Shown: positions 24,840-38,154, numbered from the stretch's first letter. The stretch: DNA of 64,000 nucleotides from Diphasiastrum complanatum (GCA_029204225.1 CM055107.1:4351079-4415078), one strand, 5' to 3'. Translations and numbers: made by a program. Notes: generated by a model from the sequence alone, not told the origin.

Positions 24840-25128
24840 TGGGATTGTTTATCTTGTCAATAAATAACGAATTCCAAGATGTATTATTGTAATACACGAA
24901 GTCTACAGACAGAAAACACTCTCCACAGCAAGCTCACATAGCAACTGTATTTCTCAAAATGAAATTACACTGTACATATAGTTGTTCACTCAGGCAACCC
25001 ATGCATGACCCAGGTTGACGTTGGCGGGACGCGTGTCCTGTCGACTTGCCTCAGCGAGGCCAACTGATCTTTATCCACTGATAGGACCCACAATATAGTA
25101 ACACAGTGATTCTACCTTAATTCTAACT
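24840..25128 (-). repeat. Putative 3' LTR of copia E6
   Basis: Sequence beyond the polypurine tract of the minus-strand copia. In minus orientation it begins TTAGAATTAAGGTAG. No matching 5' copy was found right of 29319, so both LTR ends are uncertain. Confidence 0.35.
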
Positions 25129-25141
25129 CTCTCCCTTAAAG
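25126..25141 (-). promoter_or_regulatory. Polypurine tract of copia E6
   Basis: The reverse complement reads CTTTAAGGGAGAGAGT, located just after the end of the RNase H frame. Confidence 0.65.
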
Positions 25142-25182
25142 TAGAGTCTACTTTTTATACAGTCATATACATAGCTTTAAAG

Positions 25183-28100
25183 TCAACAAACTTTAAGTAA
25201 AGAAAGTTTTGATCTAAACTTATCAAACTTTTCTCCAGTAAGTGACTTAGTGAAAATATTTTCTAGTTGTTCTTTTGTGCTACAATGAACAACATGAATT
25301 TCACGACTCAATAGCCTCTCACGTATAAAGTGATACTGAATCTCAATGTGTTTAGTTCTCGCATGGAATACTGGATTCTTTGCTAGCTGAATGCCACTCT
25401 GACTGTCGCTATGTAAAGTCGTGGGATTTTTCTGCTTCATGCCAATTTCTTCAAGATTTGTCTCAACCATATAGCTTCCTGTGCTGCACTACACATTGCC
25501 TTATACTCTACTTCTGTGGTGGAAAGAGCAATTGTACTTTGCTTCTTACTAGACCAGGAAAAGCAACTACTACAAAACTGGAATACATACCCCGTGGTGG
25601 ATCTACGATCATCATAGTCACCTCCCCAATCTGCATCCACATAGCCACACAACTCAGGTAAACCATCATGCTTCCTGTAAATCAAGCCATACTCTGAAGT
25701 GCCTTTCACATAATGCAAAATGAGTTTAGCTGCCTTCCAATGCGTTTTTGTAGGTGCTGCCATAAACTGACTTACAATGCCAACAACATAGCATATATTT
25801 GGTCTAGTCATGGTAAGGTAAATCAAGCTCCCTACTAACTGTCTATACAGTGTAGCATCAAATGACTGTGACTCATCAAGCTTAGAAAGCTTTTTACTTG
25901 GTTCAATAGGAGTGTTTACTGGTTTGCAATCTTGCAACCTAAACCTATGCAGCAACTCTTTGACATACTTCACCTGTGTTAAACCCACTTCATGTCCTTT
26001 TTGCCACACTTCTACTCCAAGGCAGTAATGCATCAGGCTGAGATCTGTCATCTCGAATTGTTTCATGAGGTCTTTCTTGATCATGTCTATCATCTCTTGA
26101 TTATTTCTGGTAATAATCAAGTCATCAACATAAAGAGCAATCAAAGCAACCATACCATCAAAGCATAAGACATATAGATTTGGATCAGAATGTGTTCTCA
26201 CCATCTCCTTTGAACAAAAGTAGGCATCAATCCTGCTATACCACGCACGTGGTGCTTTTTATGACCATAAAGCGCTTTCTTCAAGCGACATACTTTATTT
26301 TCATGTCCCTTCGCTACAAAGCCTTCAAGTTGATCCATGAACACTTCTTCTTCTAACTCACCATTTAGAAAAGCAGATTTCACATCCATCTAATGCAAAG
26401 TCCAAACAAAATGTGAAGTTAAAGCAACAAGTAGACGTAGAGTATTCCACTTACAAACCGGCGCAAAGGTCTCCTCATAATCGATGCCTTTACTTTGTGC
26501 GTACCCTTTGATCACCAATCTTGCCTTGTGCTTTGCTATACTTCCATCTACATGATACTTAGTCCTGTATACCCATTTGCAACCAATGGGTTTCTTGCCA
26601 ACTGGTGGTTCTACTAAGTCCCATGTGCTATGCTTAGCAATTGACTCCATCTCCTCTCCTATGGCCTTGATCCAAATGTCATCATCCTTCGCTTCACCAT
26701 AAGTCGGAGGTTCTTTGCTTTGAATAATGCTAGATAAGAGAGCATAATTTGCTTCATACCTTTCGGGTTGAGTCTTCTCTCTTGTTGATCTTCGTAGCTC
26801 TCCCTGGTAAGATGATCCTGGAAAGTCATCCATGTCATGGCTCTCCAACAATCTCTCAAACCACTTAGGGAGCTTCCTATCAGGTGATCGGCTTCCTGGT
26901 GAAAATGTATCCCACGGTACATCCTTCTCCTTGCGTTTGTCACCTGCAACTTAAATTTTTCTTGCACCAAAAGGTTTGTCCCTACCTCTCCAACCTGTCT
27001 CTTGAGGTTGACTAGTAGTATCTTGAGATGTATCCTCATGTTCATCACTCGGAAGGTCAATGAATGGATCATCATCAGGTGGTATCCTCACTATACCATC
27101 TTTTCCACTGGATGTGTCTATCTTCTCAGCATCCTCGTCTTCATACATCTTGGATTCATCAAAGATAACATCATGGCTTATATGGATTTTGTTTTCCACT
27201 GGATCAAAACATCTATATCCCTTCATACGATCATCATAGCCTAGGAATATGCACTTGATAGCTTTTATATCAAGTTTATGTCTTTCTTCCTTAGGAATGT
27301 GTACAAAGGCCTTACATCCAAAGATTCGCAAGTGGTTCACCTTTGGCTTCTTCTTCATGAATGCTTCCTCAGGTGTTATCTTTGGTATAGCAATAGTAGG
27401 ACTTCTATTTTGAAGATAGACTACCGTGCTACATGCTTCTGACCAAAAATCTTTTGGTAGTTTCATCTCAGCTAGCATAGATTTGGCACTTTCCACAATC
27501 GTACGATTCTTGCGTTCAGCTACACCATTGAGAGCATGAGTATGAGCTTGCGTAAATTGTCTTTTAATCCCACATTGATCACAAAGATCATTGAAGTCAT
27601 TAGACTTGTACTCACCTCCACTATTTGATCTTAGGACTTTGATCTTCCTACCTGTCTGATTTTCGACCAATGCTTTGAAGCTCTTGAAGTTATTAAATGC
27701 ATCTGATTTCTTCTTCAAGAAGTAAATCCACGTCTTACGTGACATATCATCAATAAAGGTAATGAAATAGAAGGCTTTACCTAAGGACATGGTCCTCATA
27801 GGCCTGCATAAATCTGTGTGGATTAAATCCAGGATGTTCTTTGCTCTTGCAACACCCTCTTTATTGAACTTCTCTCGATGCTGCTTCCCACATACACAAG
27901 ATTCGCACATCGATTTCAAGTGATCTTCTATGGTAGGCAATCATGTTACCATCTCCAATTTTCTCATCAAACTGAGGCTTCCGAAGTTCAAGTGACCAAG
28001 CCTCTTATGCCACAACTCAATTTGCGATGGAATGGACGATACAAGTCCATGTTGCCCCTTAATTGTAGCATTCAACCTGTACAATTTTGTATTGGGCTCT

Positions 28101-29319
28101 CTTACTCCATCCGCAATAACTTTGAACTTTTGGTTCACATCCTTCACAAAGCAACGATCATGGGCGAATTCTACTTTCAACTTTTGATCAGTAATGACTC
28201 CAACAGAAAGTAGATTTTTCTTCAAACCTAGTACGTAAACTACCTCCCTGATCATTCTGCTTCTGCCATCAGGTAGTTGGATTGAAATGGTGCCTATCCC
28301 CTTGATCTTGCACACCTCACCATTTGCTTGTGAAACAGATGTTCCATTATCCAACACTTTCAAACTATTGAACAATTCTTGTTACCTGTCATGTGTCTTG
28401 TGGCTCCCGAGTCAATATACCATGCTTGATCATCTTGATTAGATGACAATGCAGATATGAAGATGCTAGAGTCTTCAATCTCACCCTCATCGACAAGGTT
28501 ACCTGTTTGTTTTGGTTTTCCCTTGCCTTGTTCCGGCAGGAATTTGCGACATTCACTCTTCCAATGGCCCTTTTTACCACAATGGAAGCACTTGCCTTTC
28601 TTCTTAGTTTTACTAGAAGATCCCTCGTCGTCTTGAGACTTGGCAAATTGCTGCTTAGACTTCTTCTTGCCCTTGCCCTTGCCTTGTTTTTGGCATGTCG
28701 CAAGTGCCTGATCGTTAGTATTTTGATGTCTAGCTTTCACCATTTCTCGACGTTGCTCTTCCTGCATCAAGATTCATGTGAGCTCGTCAAAGGTTGGCAA
28801 TCTTTCTCTTGATGCTATTCCGCTCAAAAACATCTGATAGGGTTCTGCAATGCCGCACAATGCATTGTGCACCAGCTCCACATCATGTATGCACTCACCA
28901 ATAGAATGCAGTTCATCTCTCATTGTCTTGATTCAGATCATGTACGTCTGAATGTGCTCTCCTTGCTCCATGCGGACACTATTCAACTTTGACTTCAAAA
29001 ACATGATTCTTGATGGATTTGACGTCTCGAACTGCTCCTTTAGCACATCCCATGCCTGTCTGGGTGTAACAGCATCACAAATGTGGGTAATGATGTGATC
29101 CTTCACTGACAAGTTAATGAAGGTCAAAGCTTTCCTCATCTTTTTGTCGAACACTTTGATAACCGCTTCATTTGGTGGCCTTCTCTCATTACCTATGATG
29201 ACTTCCCACACGTCTTTCTCCATCAGTATGTTTTTCATTTTGAATTTCCACACTGCATAGTCAGAAATCCCATCCAATTTGCTACTTTCACTCAAAATGG
29301 ACTCTCCCATGTTTGCCAT
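25183..29319 (-). pseudogene. Copia E6 gag-pol, nearly full length, inactive
   Basis: The minus strand reads a UBN2-type GAG (SESSKLDGISDYAVWKFKMK), the knuckle CFHCGKKGHWKSEC, protease DSGATRHMT, integrase zinc module WHKRLGHLN...CESCVCGKQH, the integrase core (HTDLCRPM, then LRSNSGGEYKSND, then LNGVAERKNRTI), RT ([33 protein letters not shown]) and RNase H (YVDADWGGDYDDRRSTTGY, TTEVEYKA). The second integrase Asp is replaced by Asn in LRSNSGG. Stops interrupt GAG (two), the integrase zinc module, the IN-RT linker and RT. Frameshifts lie near 28375, 26265 and 25450. The lineage differs from E1. No 5' LTR is visible. Confidence 0.92.
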
Positions 29320-30635
29320 CGCAAAACTGCTTGAAACTTCTGCAGTAGGCTAAAAATAGTATGCCGAGGCCAACAGTGATGTCAGAATTTGAAAATAATG
29401 ACCTGAACTTTTTCCCTTACCAGGCCACTCGCCGCTTTTCCACAATTTGAAAGACAAATCGGCGTTGCCTTCCGAAATGCACTCAGTCGTCAACTCCCAA
29501 CAACGTGCCCAGTGGAATGGTGAAATCACTTCTGGCATACTCCGAACACTTTCTCCGCTGCAATCACTATGTTTTGTTGTACCGTACTTGCAGGTACAGT
29601 TCGGGTGCCCTTTTTTGGAGGTTATAGCTTTTCGTTTGGTCAAAACGGGCAAAGGACCCAGAAATAGGGACTTTTCTAGTTTTTGAACTGTTTCTTCACC
29701 TTAAAGAAACTTCACTCTTCACTTGTGAAGGGACCTAGTTCCAATTTTAGTATGAAAATTTTTAATGAAGTTGAAGGCCAAAATGCACTTCACTTCTTCA
29801 GGGCCCTCTTCAACAACCCTTCAAACTCCATCCAATGGTTGAATCTGATCCAACTATGGATATCCCTTCTTGGTAGCACAATCTGAGTTGTCGATCTTGT
29901 AACTTCTCTATCCAATGGATCTGAGCACTTATGTGCACCAATGGAGAGTCTTGTAGATGCTGTCCACTTTGAAACACTATGGTTTCACTTTGGTTCCACG
30001 CGCGAACAGTTCGTGACCTCCCTGTCTACGGCCGCGCCTCCCCACACTCGTTTGAGCTTGATGTAACTCGCCTATGGATCAATTTGAACACGATCTAAGG
30101 CCTGGAGCAAGGTCACCCTACTGATTCCAAGTCTGTAGAGTGTTCACTCAAGAAATTCCGTGGAGAAACGGTGATTTTAGCTCAACTTGACAAAGTGGCT
30201 TTTTTTTACCTTTTACCACAAATCTGCTAGGTTAACTGTCTGGAGACAAATCTCTAACATAAACCTCATAATCTCTCCATGGCTGGATCCTCCTTCTGCT
30301 TAATGTCAAATGATTTGGAACAATTCTTGAAACTCATATTAATCAGCATCAGCCTCATCTACAAACATTCAGGTATGACTTCTCGTTATCAATTCGTATG
30401 CAAATTCTACGATGCACGAACAAGAATGGGATAAGTAGTTCCTTATACCTTAACATCTATGCATTTTTTTTTTTTTAAAAAAACCCTCTCATTTTTTCAA
30501 AAGAAACGACTTAAGAAAAAGATACTACTTCCCAAAAAGAAAAATTGACTAAATGATTCTTAAAGAAATCCTTGTCAAAAACCTAACAGTAGGCACTCCA
30601 ATAAAACAGTCTAAGACAGCATGGAAATGCGTAAG
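29320..30635. other. E6 upstream region, no gene identified
   Basis: Upstream, in E6 orientation, of its GAG start. It probably contains the E6 leader, but neither the complement of TGGTATCAGAGC nor an LTR matching the left side could be found. No other coding signal. Confidence 0.4.
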
Positions 30636-30640
30636 ATAAG

Positions 30641-31460
30641 TGTTGGAAGTATTCCCAACAAAGTGTAAATAAATAAAATCATTCAATAAAATGTGTTGCG
30701 AGGGCATAGCATCCTGTGCGCGCGTAAGCCCATGGCCCAATGAGCACGCAAGTAAAGTTGTAAATAAAATAAACTTGACTTGGGCCTTGGAATTAAAATA
30801 AAACTAGAGGCCCAAAGTCATTATTAAACTTAGAGATTATTTTTTAGAGTTGGGTCCAAATTGGGACTCACATGAATCTTGTGATTACCAATGTACTTTT
30901 TGTGGACCCTTGGATCAAGTTGGGTCCAAGATGAATGGATAATATCATTGTGAATATTAGCCAATAGGATTGAGGGGCAAGGGCCTTCCCCATTTTATAA
31001 AAAGGCACCATTTGTACACTATTTGCATGCTTAATGAGAAGGAGAAACTCTACCAATTTTGGAAGAGAAGCATCCTCATTTGCAATTCAATGTTTGTTAT
31101 TGCTCTTGTTGTTTTCTATTGCTTTCAAGTTCATGCTTTTTAGTTTCAATAGTTTATGTTTCTCCTTTAGCAAGTACAATGTGCATTTGAGCTAACCTCC
31201 ACCCTCCCTCTATCTCTCTCTTCTATCTTCTATTTCGTCCATCTTTTCTAATCATCCCCTTCTTTTCACCTACAATCATGATGAATGTTAGTGTAGAGGA
31301 GTAGAGTTAAGGGAGAGTAGTGTTAGGGGTGAGTAGAGTTAAGGGAGAAAGTAGGAAACTAACTAAAAATAGCATCTATGCATAGTTAGGTACCTATCCA
31401 GTGATCTAACCCTTGTTGACAGGCGGGAGGGCTATACTACGCAAGATCTTCGATCCTAAA
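30641..31460 (+). repeat. 5' LTR of E7
   Basis: 820 bp from TGTTGGAAGTATTCC to GATCCTAAA (terminal CA mutated to AA). It shares the AATGAGCAC, ACTTGGGCC, TAGAGGCCC and ACTCACATGAAT blocks with family X LTRs, so the two families are related. Confidence 0.93.
30996..31003 (+). promoter_or_regulatory. TATA box of E7 5' LTR
   Basis: TATAAAAA in ATTTTATAAAAAGGCACC. The whole segment is missing from the 3' LTR. Confidence 0.7.
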
Positions 31461-31461
31461 G

Positions 31462-31479
31462 TGGCGCCGTTGCCGAGGA
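31462..31479 (+). promoter_or_regulatory. Primer binding site of E7, tRNA-Asp
   Basis: TGGCGCCGTTGCCGAGGA, one mismatch to the complement of plant tRNA-Asp(GUC), one base after the LTR. Confidence 0.9.
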
Positions 31480-33656
31480 TAGGTTTCCACTAACTAGTTT
31501 AGCTGCATTTTAGCTATTTTTTTTGCTTTTTAGAGTAGTTTTAGGTAGATTTTTGGGTGTTTAGAGTTAGTTTTCTGTATTCTTTTGTGTTTGGACTATT
31601 CACAGCTAGCGGAGGAGGTGTGAGAGGCTAGAGGAGGCCCTGAATAGTCTCTAAGGGCTTGAAACCCAAACCAACCAGCCAAAAAACCCAAAAAAAACCC
31701 ACCAATATGCATTTTGGAGAAAAAAAAGAGCCTAAAATCTCATCAGATTTTTATATCTCCAGAATCAATGAGAATTAACCCTTGCATGACTGGCAGCAGC
31801 TCCAGGGTACTGTCCCAGACCTGCATTGAGGCCTGCGAGAGTTAGTTCCAAGTAGATTGTGAAAACCAGAGAAAAATCATAAAAAATTCAAAAAACCCTT
31901 GAAAAAAATCCAAAAAATTCAAATTTTCATAAGAACTCTCGCAGAGCCCTCTGAAGTTCCATCTCAGTGAGACCAGGACGCAGAGAAGCTTGCGAGAGTT
32001 AGTTTGATGTCTAAGTGCCTGTGCGAGAGTTCCCAGTGAAAAAAAGATGGGAAAGTATCAGTGAACCCTCGTAGACAACAAAATTTTCAGTTCTAGTAGT
32101 CAAGAACTCTCACAAAGGATTCTGAAGTTCCATCTCAGTGAGACTAGGACACGAAAGAGCTTGCGAGAGTTAGTTTTATTCCAGTGAGCAAAAAATTGGA
32201 TATAAGTGCAAAAAAATCACTAAAAAGTAAAGATCCAGCAGACCCTTCTAGTAAGAACTCTTGCAGACCCTCTCAATCGATTCAAAATGTCAATTTACAT
32301 TAGTGATGAAGCCTGCGAGAGTTAGTGTGAAGATCTGGTGAAGATCAAGCCAAAAAAGTGGTTTTGAACTCTCGTAGACAGTGAAATTTTCACTTCTTGT
32401 GAGAGTTAACTCTCGCAGAGATTTCTATAGTGAGATTTGACCCAGATCCAGCTATTGTGAGCCTTGCGAGAGTTACTTTTTAGAGATCTGAAAGATATCA
32501 AGTTTTTTACCTGCAAAAATAGCTAAAGAACCCTCGTATAGCCAACCCTCACACAAGAGAACCCTCACAAACTAGATCAGTGGAAAGATCTGCATCAGAT
32601 CCAGCTACTGTCCAAATCTCAGGTCAATCAGTGCAAGGAGTAAAAAGTTATCAATGAAAAACCACTGTAAAGGGCCTAAAATTCACTTCCGACCGATCAA
32701 ATTGATCAGATCCTTAGAGATCCAGATTGCATCCTACTGTATAAAAAGATCAAATCACTTTAGAATCCACCATTGGATGAATCTGAGATCGGGACGATCA
32801 ATAGCACGAAGGATAGCAAATCAAGCACCACACCTTCCCAGATTAGTAGCTGTGCAAGAAGAGGCAGAACCGGAACGAGCACCAATGGATCCAATGGGCC
32901 AACCCATACCTGTCGCTCCCTTGCAAGCAGTCTAGAGAGCACCATGGATGGAAATACCAAAATACGACGGATGATCAGATCCCATCCAATTCTTCCAGAT
33001 CTATGAGAAAAGGATTCTGAAGTTCCATCTCAGTGAGACTAGGACACAGCAGAGCTTGCGAGAGTTAGTTTGATTCCAGTGAGCAAAAAATTGGATATAA
33101 GTGCAAAAAAATCACTAAAAAGTAAAGATCCAGCAAATCTTTCCAGTAAGAGCTCTCGCAGACCCTCTCAATCGATTCAAAATGTCAATTTACATTAGTG
33201 ATGAAGCCTGTGAGAGTTAGTGTGAAGATCTAGTGAAGATCAAGCCAAAAAAGTGGTTTTGACCTCTCGTAGACAGTGAAATTTTCACTTCTTGCGAGAG
33301 TTAACTCTCGCAGAGATTTCTATAGTGAGATCTGACCCAGATCCAGCTATTGTGAGCCTTGCGAGAGTTACTTTTTAGAGATCTGAAAGATATCAAGTTT
33401 TTTACTTGCAAAAATAGCTAAAGAACCCTCACACAGCCAACCCTCGCAAACTAGATCAATGGAAAGATCTGTATCAGATCCAGCTACTGTCCAAATCTCA
33501 GGTCAATCAGTGCAAGTAGTAAAAAGTTATCAAGGAAAAACCACCGTAAAGGGCCTAAAATTCACTTCCGACCGATCAGATTGATCAGATCCTTAGAGAT
33601 CCAGACTGCATCCTACTGTATAAGCAAGATCGAATCACTTTAGAACCCACCATCGA
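31480..33656 (+). other. E7 leader with inverted motifs and 0.9-kb tandem duplication
   Basis: Non-coding apart from a truncated gag start. TGCGAGAGTTAG and CTCTCGCAGA motifs alternate throughout, with palindromes at 32398-32417 and 33293-33312. Roughly 32114-33008 is repeated at 33009-33895 (offset about 880-895 bp), so the first copy of the gag start (ATG 32777, MNLRSGRSIARRIANQAP) is cut off after about 77 codons and the second (ATG 33657) is the one that leads into gag. Confidence 0.85.
33293..33312. repeat. 20-bp perfect palindrome in E7 leader
   Basis: TGCGAGAGTTAACTCTCGCA, identical to 12114-12133. Confidence 0.95.
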
Positions 33657-35645
33657 ATGAATCTGAGATCGGGACGATCAATAGCACGAAGGATAGCAAA
33701 TCAAGCACCACAGCTTCCCAGATTAGCAGCTGTGCAAGAAGAGGCAGAACCGGAACGAGCACCAATGGATCCAATGGGCCAACCCATACCTGTCGCTCCC
33801 TTGCAAGCAGTCAGGAGAGCACCACGGATGGAAATACCCAAATACGACGGATCATCAGATCTCATCCGATTCCTCCAGATCTATGAGCAAGCTTGTGAAA
33901 TCTATGGTGAACGGACACCTGCGGAGAAGTTGATGTTGTTCCCCATGTCCTTATTGGCAATGGCTTAGGAGTGGTTTTTCAACCTGTCAAAGGAAGAAAA
34001 ATCCACCTGGGAAGCGGTTAAGGCGGCTCTCATTACGCGCTTTAAACCAAGAAAGTTCCTGGAAGACCCGTTTCTCCTGCTGAGCAAAGTCAAGATGGAA
34101 AAATGAGAAAGGGTCAGGGACTATATTGAGCGGGTCAAACACTTACGATTCGAGTGTAGTACAGCCCTAACTCCCAATCACGCGATGATCATGTGGTTCC
34201 TAGTCGGACTACCACGAAGCATTAGAAGAGAACTGAAATGACGGGAACAATACGCTACTCTGCAAGAAGCTATAGAAGATGCCATCAGGGAAGAGGATGA
34301 GGGATCTGACGACGAATATCCATCCACCCACACCCCTACTCCCTTGTTAGCATCATCATCATCAAACGCATCTGTTCCATCCACCGAACTGATGTTGGAG
34401 CAAATGACAAAAATACACAAACAGCAGATGGAGCAACTTATGGCGCAGTTTGACCAGAAACTGAAGGTCTTACAATGAGCTATAGTAGTAACGCCACGTC
34501 AACTGAAACCAAACCAGCTGCAGTATCCAAGACAAGAAAATGTATGGTGTTCAATGTGCACACAAAACCATTCAGCGAACGAGTGTCCAGTCCTAAAGCA
34601 AAATCTGAGACTGACACATAGATTCTGCCATCTGTGCAATGCAACATCGCACGATACGGCATTTTGCCTGTTCAACCCCCCGATTGTTCAACAGAAGAGA
34701 AGTCCTTATCAAACTTCCTATCCTTACCATCAAGGGGCACCCAACGTGACACCAAGGTATGGCACACCAAATCAACCACAGCGTATGGCCTTACCTACTC
34801 CACGAGGGCCAGCCAATCAACAAGTGGCCCATGTAAGCCTGACAGCAGCAGAACCAGAGATGCAAATGCCACCTCAACCTGAGCAATAGCAATGGTACAG
34901 ACCAGATGAACCATTTATGGATCCTACCATAAATGAATATGTTGCGGCCTATGCAGCTCAAACTCAGCGTCAAAGTGAAAGAAATTATGGCTGCTACGGA
35001 TGCGGCGAAGGACACAAAATTGCAGAATGTCCCTACAAGGGACAATATAAATCCTTCTGCCGAGAATGCGGTTACGGACATTGTTACAAGAATTGTCCAT
35101 TTAAACCTGGAACCAGTGCACCTCTGAACTTCATTGCAATACAGCAACCAGCAGTTCCAACATGGATGCCATCGAAAGAACGAAAATTCCACGCTCTTGT
35201 GTTAGTTGTTATGCAAGCACAGAAGAGGCAGAAAGTGGCTTCCTCACCACCACCATCAGTCACTGACGACCAACCCTCAACTTCAGCGCCATATCCGAAT
35301 GTGAGGGAAGAAAGAAGACTATACCAAAAAATAAGGCACTGGGTACAGAAAGCACAAGCGGAGGAAAAAGAGCAAGAAAGAGATAATCCTATAGAACCTC
35401 CAGTTGGCGTTGAACGGGAATCACAAATGGGCTCACCACTGCGCACTGATCAGAATGATCGGTTGCACGAACATGAACCACCTTTTCACATGGTGGAGCC
35501 CGAGGAACCACACACTGAAAGGCTTGCACTTTTACTGTCAAGCCATGTTAGTTTACCACTCAAAGAACTACTGCGGATTGCACCACAAGCAAAAAGCCTT
35601 CTAGCTGAATGGGCCAAAGCGGATGAGGATCCAGTAGAGCCTTAG
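33657..35645 (+). pseudogene. E7 gag with four zinc knuckles
   Basis: One frame of 663 codons from ATG 33657 to TAG 35643, broken only by in-frame stops at 33966 (TAG), 34104 (TGA), 34239 (TGA), 34476 (TGA) and 34887 (TAG). Residues ~75-190 form a retrotransposon gag domain (EKLMLFPMSL, RDYIERVKHL, FLVGLPRSIRRELK). Four knuckles follow: CSMCTQNHSANEC, CHLCNATSHDTAFC, CYGCGEGHKIAEC and CRECGYGHCYKNC. Only the second has the standard C-x2-C-x4-H-x4-C spacing; the others have x3 before His. The C-terminal third is charged and Glu/Gln-rich. Gag forms particles and packages RNA. Each internal stop is one C-to-T step from CAG or CGA. Confidence 0.88.
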
Positions 35646-35702
35646 CCCATATATTGTACTAGCTATGAAGAAACAAGTAACGTCCTCCACATCGGAGCAG
35701 CA

Positions 35703-36454
35703 TGAGAAAGGGAGGAACACAACATTACTTTGCCAATCAAACACAAGAGATACGAGGACGAGACATCAGTGGTAGATGGAGGATCGAGTGTCAATTCGAT
35801 CTCCACTACTTTGTATGAAAAATGGGGTCTACAAGGATTGAAGCCAGCAAGATTCGCCATCAAGCTAGTTGATCAATCTTGTGTGAAACCAAGAGGTGTA
35901 GTTGTCGATATCCCTGTAAAGATAGCAAGCATGCAGTTTGTGATTACTTTTGTAGTCATGGATATACCTGAATCTCCATCTGCATACCATGTTTTACTGG
36001 AAAGACCATGGCTGAGAACTGCACAATAGTACACAACTGGGGTACGAGGAAACTCACCTTCAAAAACAGAGAGTAGGTTGTAAAGGTAGATCCAACCACA
36101 TGGGCGGTGAAACCTATTGCACCCAAAGCTGATGACAGATCATCCATGACAGATTACAGGATTGATCGCCCAAGGGTAGCCAAGGGCTATCATTCAGAAA
36201 TGGATGTCGTGATATGGATGGATGCATTAGCAACTATTGACTGCCAGACATGTCAATATGAATCAGATTCGGAACCTAGTACATCTTCACCCAAGTGTTA
36301 CACTATGGACACACCCATCACATTTGGGGTAAATATGATAAACGTAGCATGGCTATCAGCGAAACCTATTGAGAACCCAATGGACGATGATTTGGTCCCT
36401 TGGCAACATGCTCTAACTTATAATAAAGAGATTGAGCTGATTGATGAATAGGTC
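35703..36454 (+). pseudogene. E7 aspartic protease region
   Basis: VVDGGSSVNSISTTLYEKWG is the retropepsin active-site loop in the DGGS form found in plant gypsy elements. It is followed by VVVDIPVKIASMQFVITF and the C-terminal YHVLLERPWLR block. A stop and frameshift follow at about 36029. A linker (36107-36451) in another frame continues towards RT without recognisable motifs. The protease would cleave the polyprotein. The start is unclear because it is presumably made as gag-pol. Confidence 0.78.
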
Positions 36455-36600
36455 TTACACCACATGGACCCAGATCGTTACGGAATCAAAAAAGTACAGC
36501 TCAACCACCGCAAAAGTCTGCTATGGCGAAAGTCTCAAGGGTTGATCCACCCAAGGCACCCGCAAATAAGAAGAATCAATTGAAGTAGTGCTACAACCAG

Positions 36601-38154
36601 GTGATCCGTTGGAGTGATCTACCCGATGAGGCGATAGCTACAATGGATGTGGATATTCGTAATCATGAGGCAAATGTCACGGCAGTTCCGATGAAGGATA
36701 ACAAGGGCGAATCCACCGAGATGATAAAAAAGAGCAAAAAAAAAGTATTGGAATCCTTGAAGTCAATCAAGTTGGACTCAGATACAGCATCATCTTCTAC
36801 ACAGGTGATAGAAAATCAAAAAATGACCAGTCGAGCTAAGATCAATATGCTGAAAGAGGAATCTCGACGAGCGCCAGTTCACGAGATGCCTGAGATTTTC
36901 AAGAACTATACCTTGGACGACGTGGTAATCATGATGCCGCAAGCCCAGAGAGAACCTGATCAAAGTCAGGCACCAGCGGAACAAGTCTTCGAAGGACCTG
37001 CGTGAACACAGCCGATGAACCTTGCCAAGCCAGGTGAAGAAGAAAAGATAGTGCATGTGGGGGAGCAGTTAACACCCACACAGTTCAAGAGACTACAATC
37101 GTTGTCGGTGGAACATAAAGACTGTTTTGCATGGAGTTATACTAACTTGAAGAGCATTCCACCAACAGTAGTCCAACACACCATACCCTTGGTGGATGGA
37201 GTAGTCCCCAAGGTAAGTCGTTATTACCGCCGCAACTCGAATTACACTGAGCTGATCAAGCAGGAGTGCAAAGGCTGATGGATGCAGATTTCATCTATGA
37301 AATCGAGCACACGGAATGAACGACAAAATACGGATTTGTGTGAATCTGAAGGCGCTAAATGCAGTCACCAAAAAGGACCATTTTTCTTTACCATTTATGG
37401 AAAGTGTCCTCAACAGGGAGGCTGGCACCGAAGCCTATAGTTTTCTAGATGGCTTCAGCGGCTACAACCAGGTGAAAATAGCCTTCCAGGACCACCACAA
37501 AACAACATTCGCCATGGCATGGGGAACCTATTCCTATAAAGTGATGCCCCAAGGACTTTCCAGCGAGTCATGCAGGCGGCATTCAAAGATTATTTGCAAA
37601 AAAAATTGGAGATTTTCTTGGACCATCTGTGTGTGCATGGACCAGATTTAGAACACTTATCCAACTTGGAGAAGGTGTTACAAAAATGCCGTGAATACCA
37701 GATCTCCCTGAATCCAGAAAAATGTCAATTCTGGGTGACACATGGCTTGATTCTCGGCCATATAGTGTCAAGACACGGGATTACCACAGATCTATCTAAG
37801 ATCAGAATCATTGTTGATCTACCACCACCGGGGATGATCTGCGAGGTCTTCATTTTCATGGGTCATGCTAACTATTATAGGATCTTCATTCTTGATTTTA
37901 TGGAGTTAGCCCGACCAATTTACAAACTCACAATGGATCCACATTGGAACGAGGAAGCCCTAAAGGCTTTTCAGAAACTTAAGGATGCATTGGTTTCAGC
38001 ACCAATCTTACACCCACCCAATTGGTCCATTGAGTTCCACGTGCATACGGACACATCGAAGTATCAGTTGGAGCAGTCTTATCCCAGCCAGGTGAACACA
38101 AAAAGGATTTTCCAATCCGATTTGCAAGCCGATAGCTCAGTGATACCGAAATGA
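36601..38154 (+). pseudogene. E7 reverse transcriptase
   Basis: The frame at 36601 carries a lysine-rich spacer and then the RT entry block CFAWSYTNLKSIPP, QHTIPLVDG. After a frameshift (37316) come RICVNLKALNAVTKKDHFSL, FLDGFSGYNQVKIA and TTFAMAWGTYSYKVMPQGL. After another (37570) come LNPEKCQFWVT and FMGHANYYR, then the start of RNase H (HTDTSKY). The catalytic F/Y-x-D-D box reads FLDH at 37615-37626, so the second catalytic Asp is lost. Three frames are needed to read it, so it cannot work. Confidence 0.88.
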
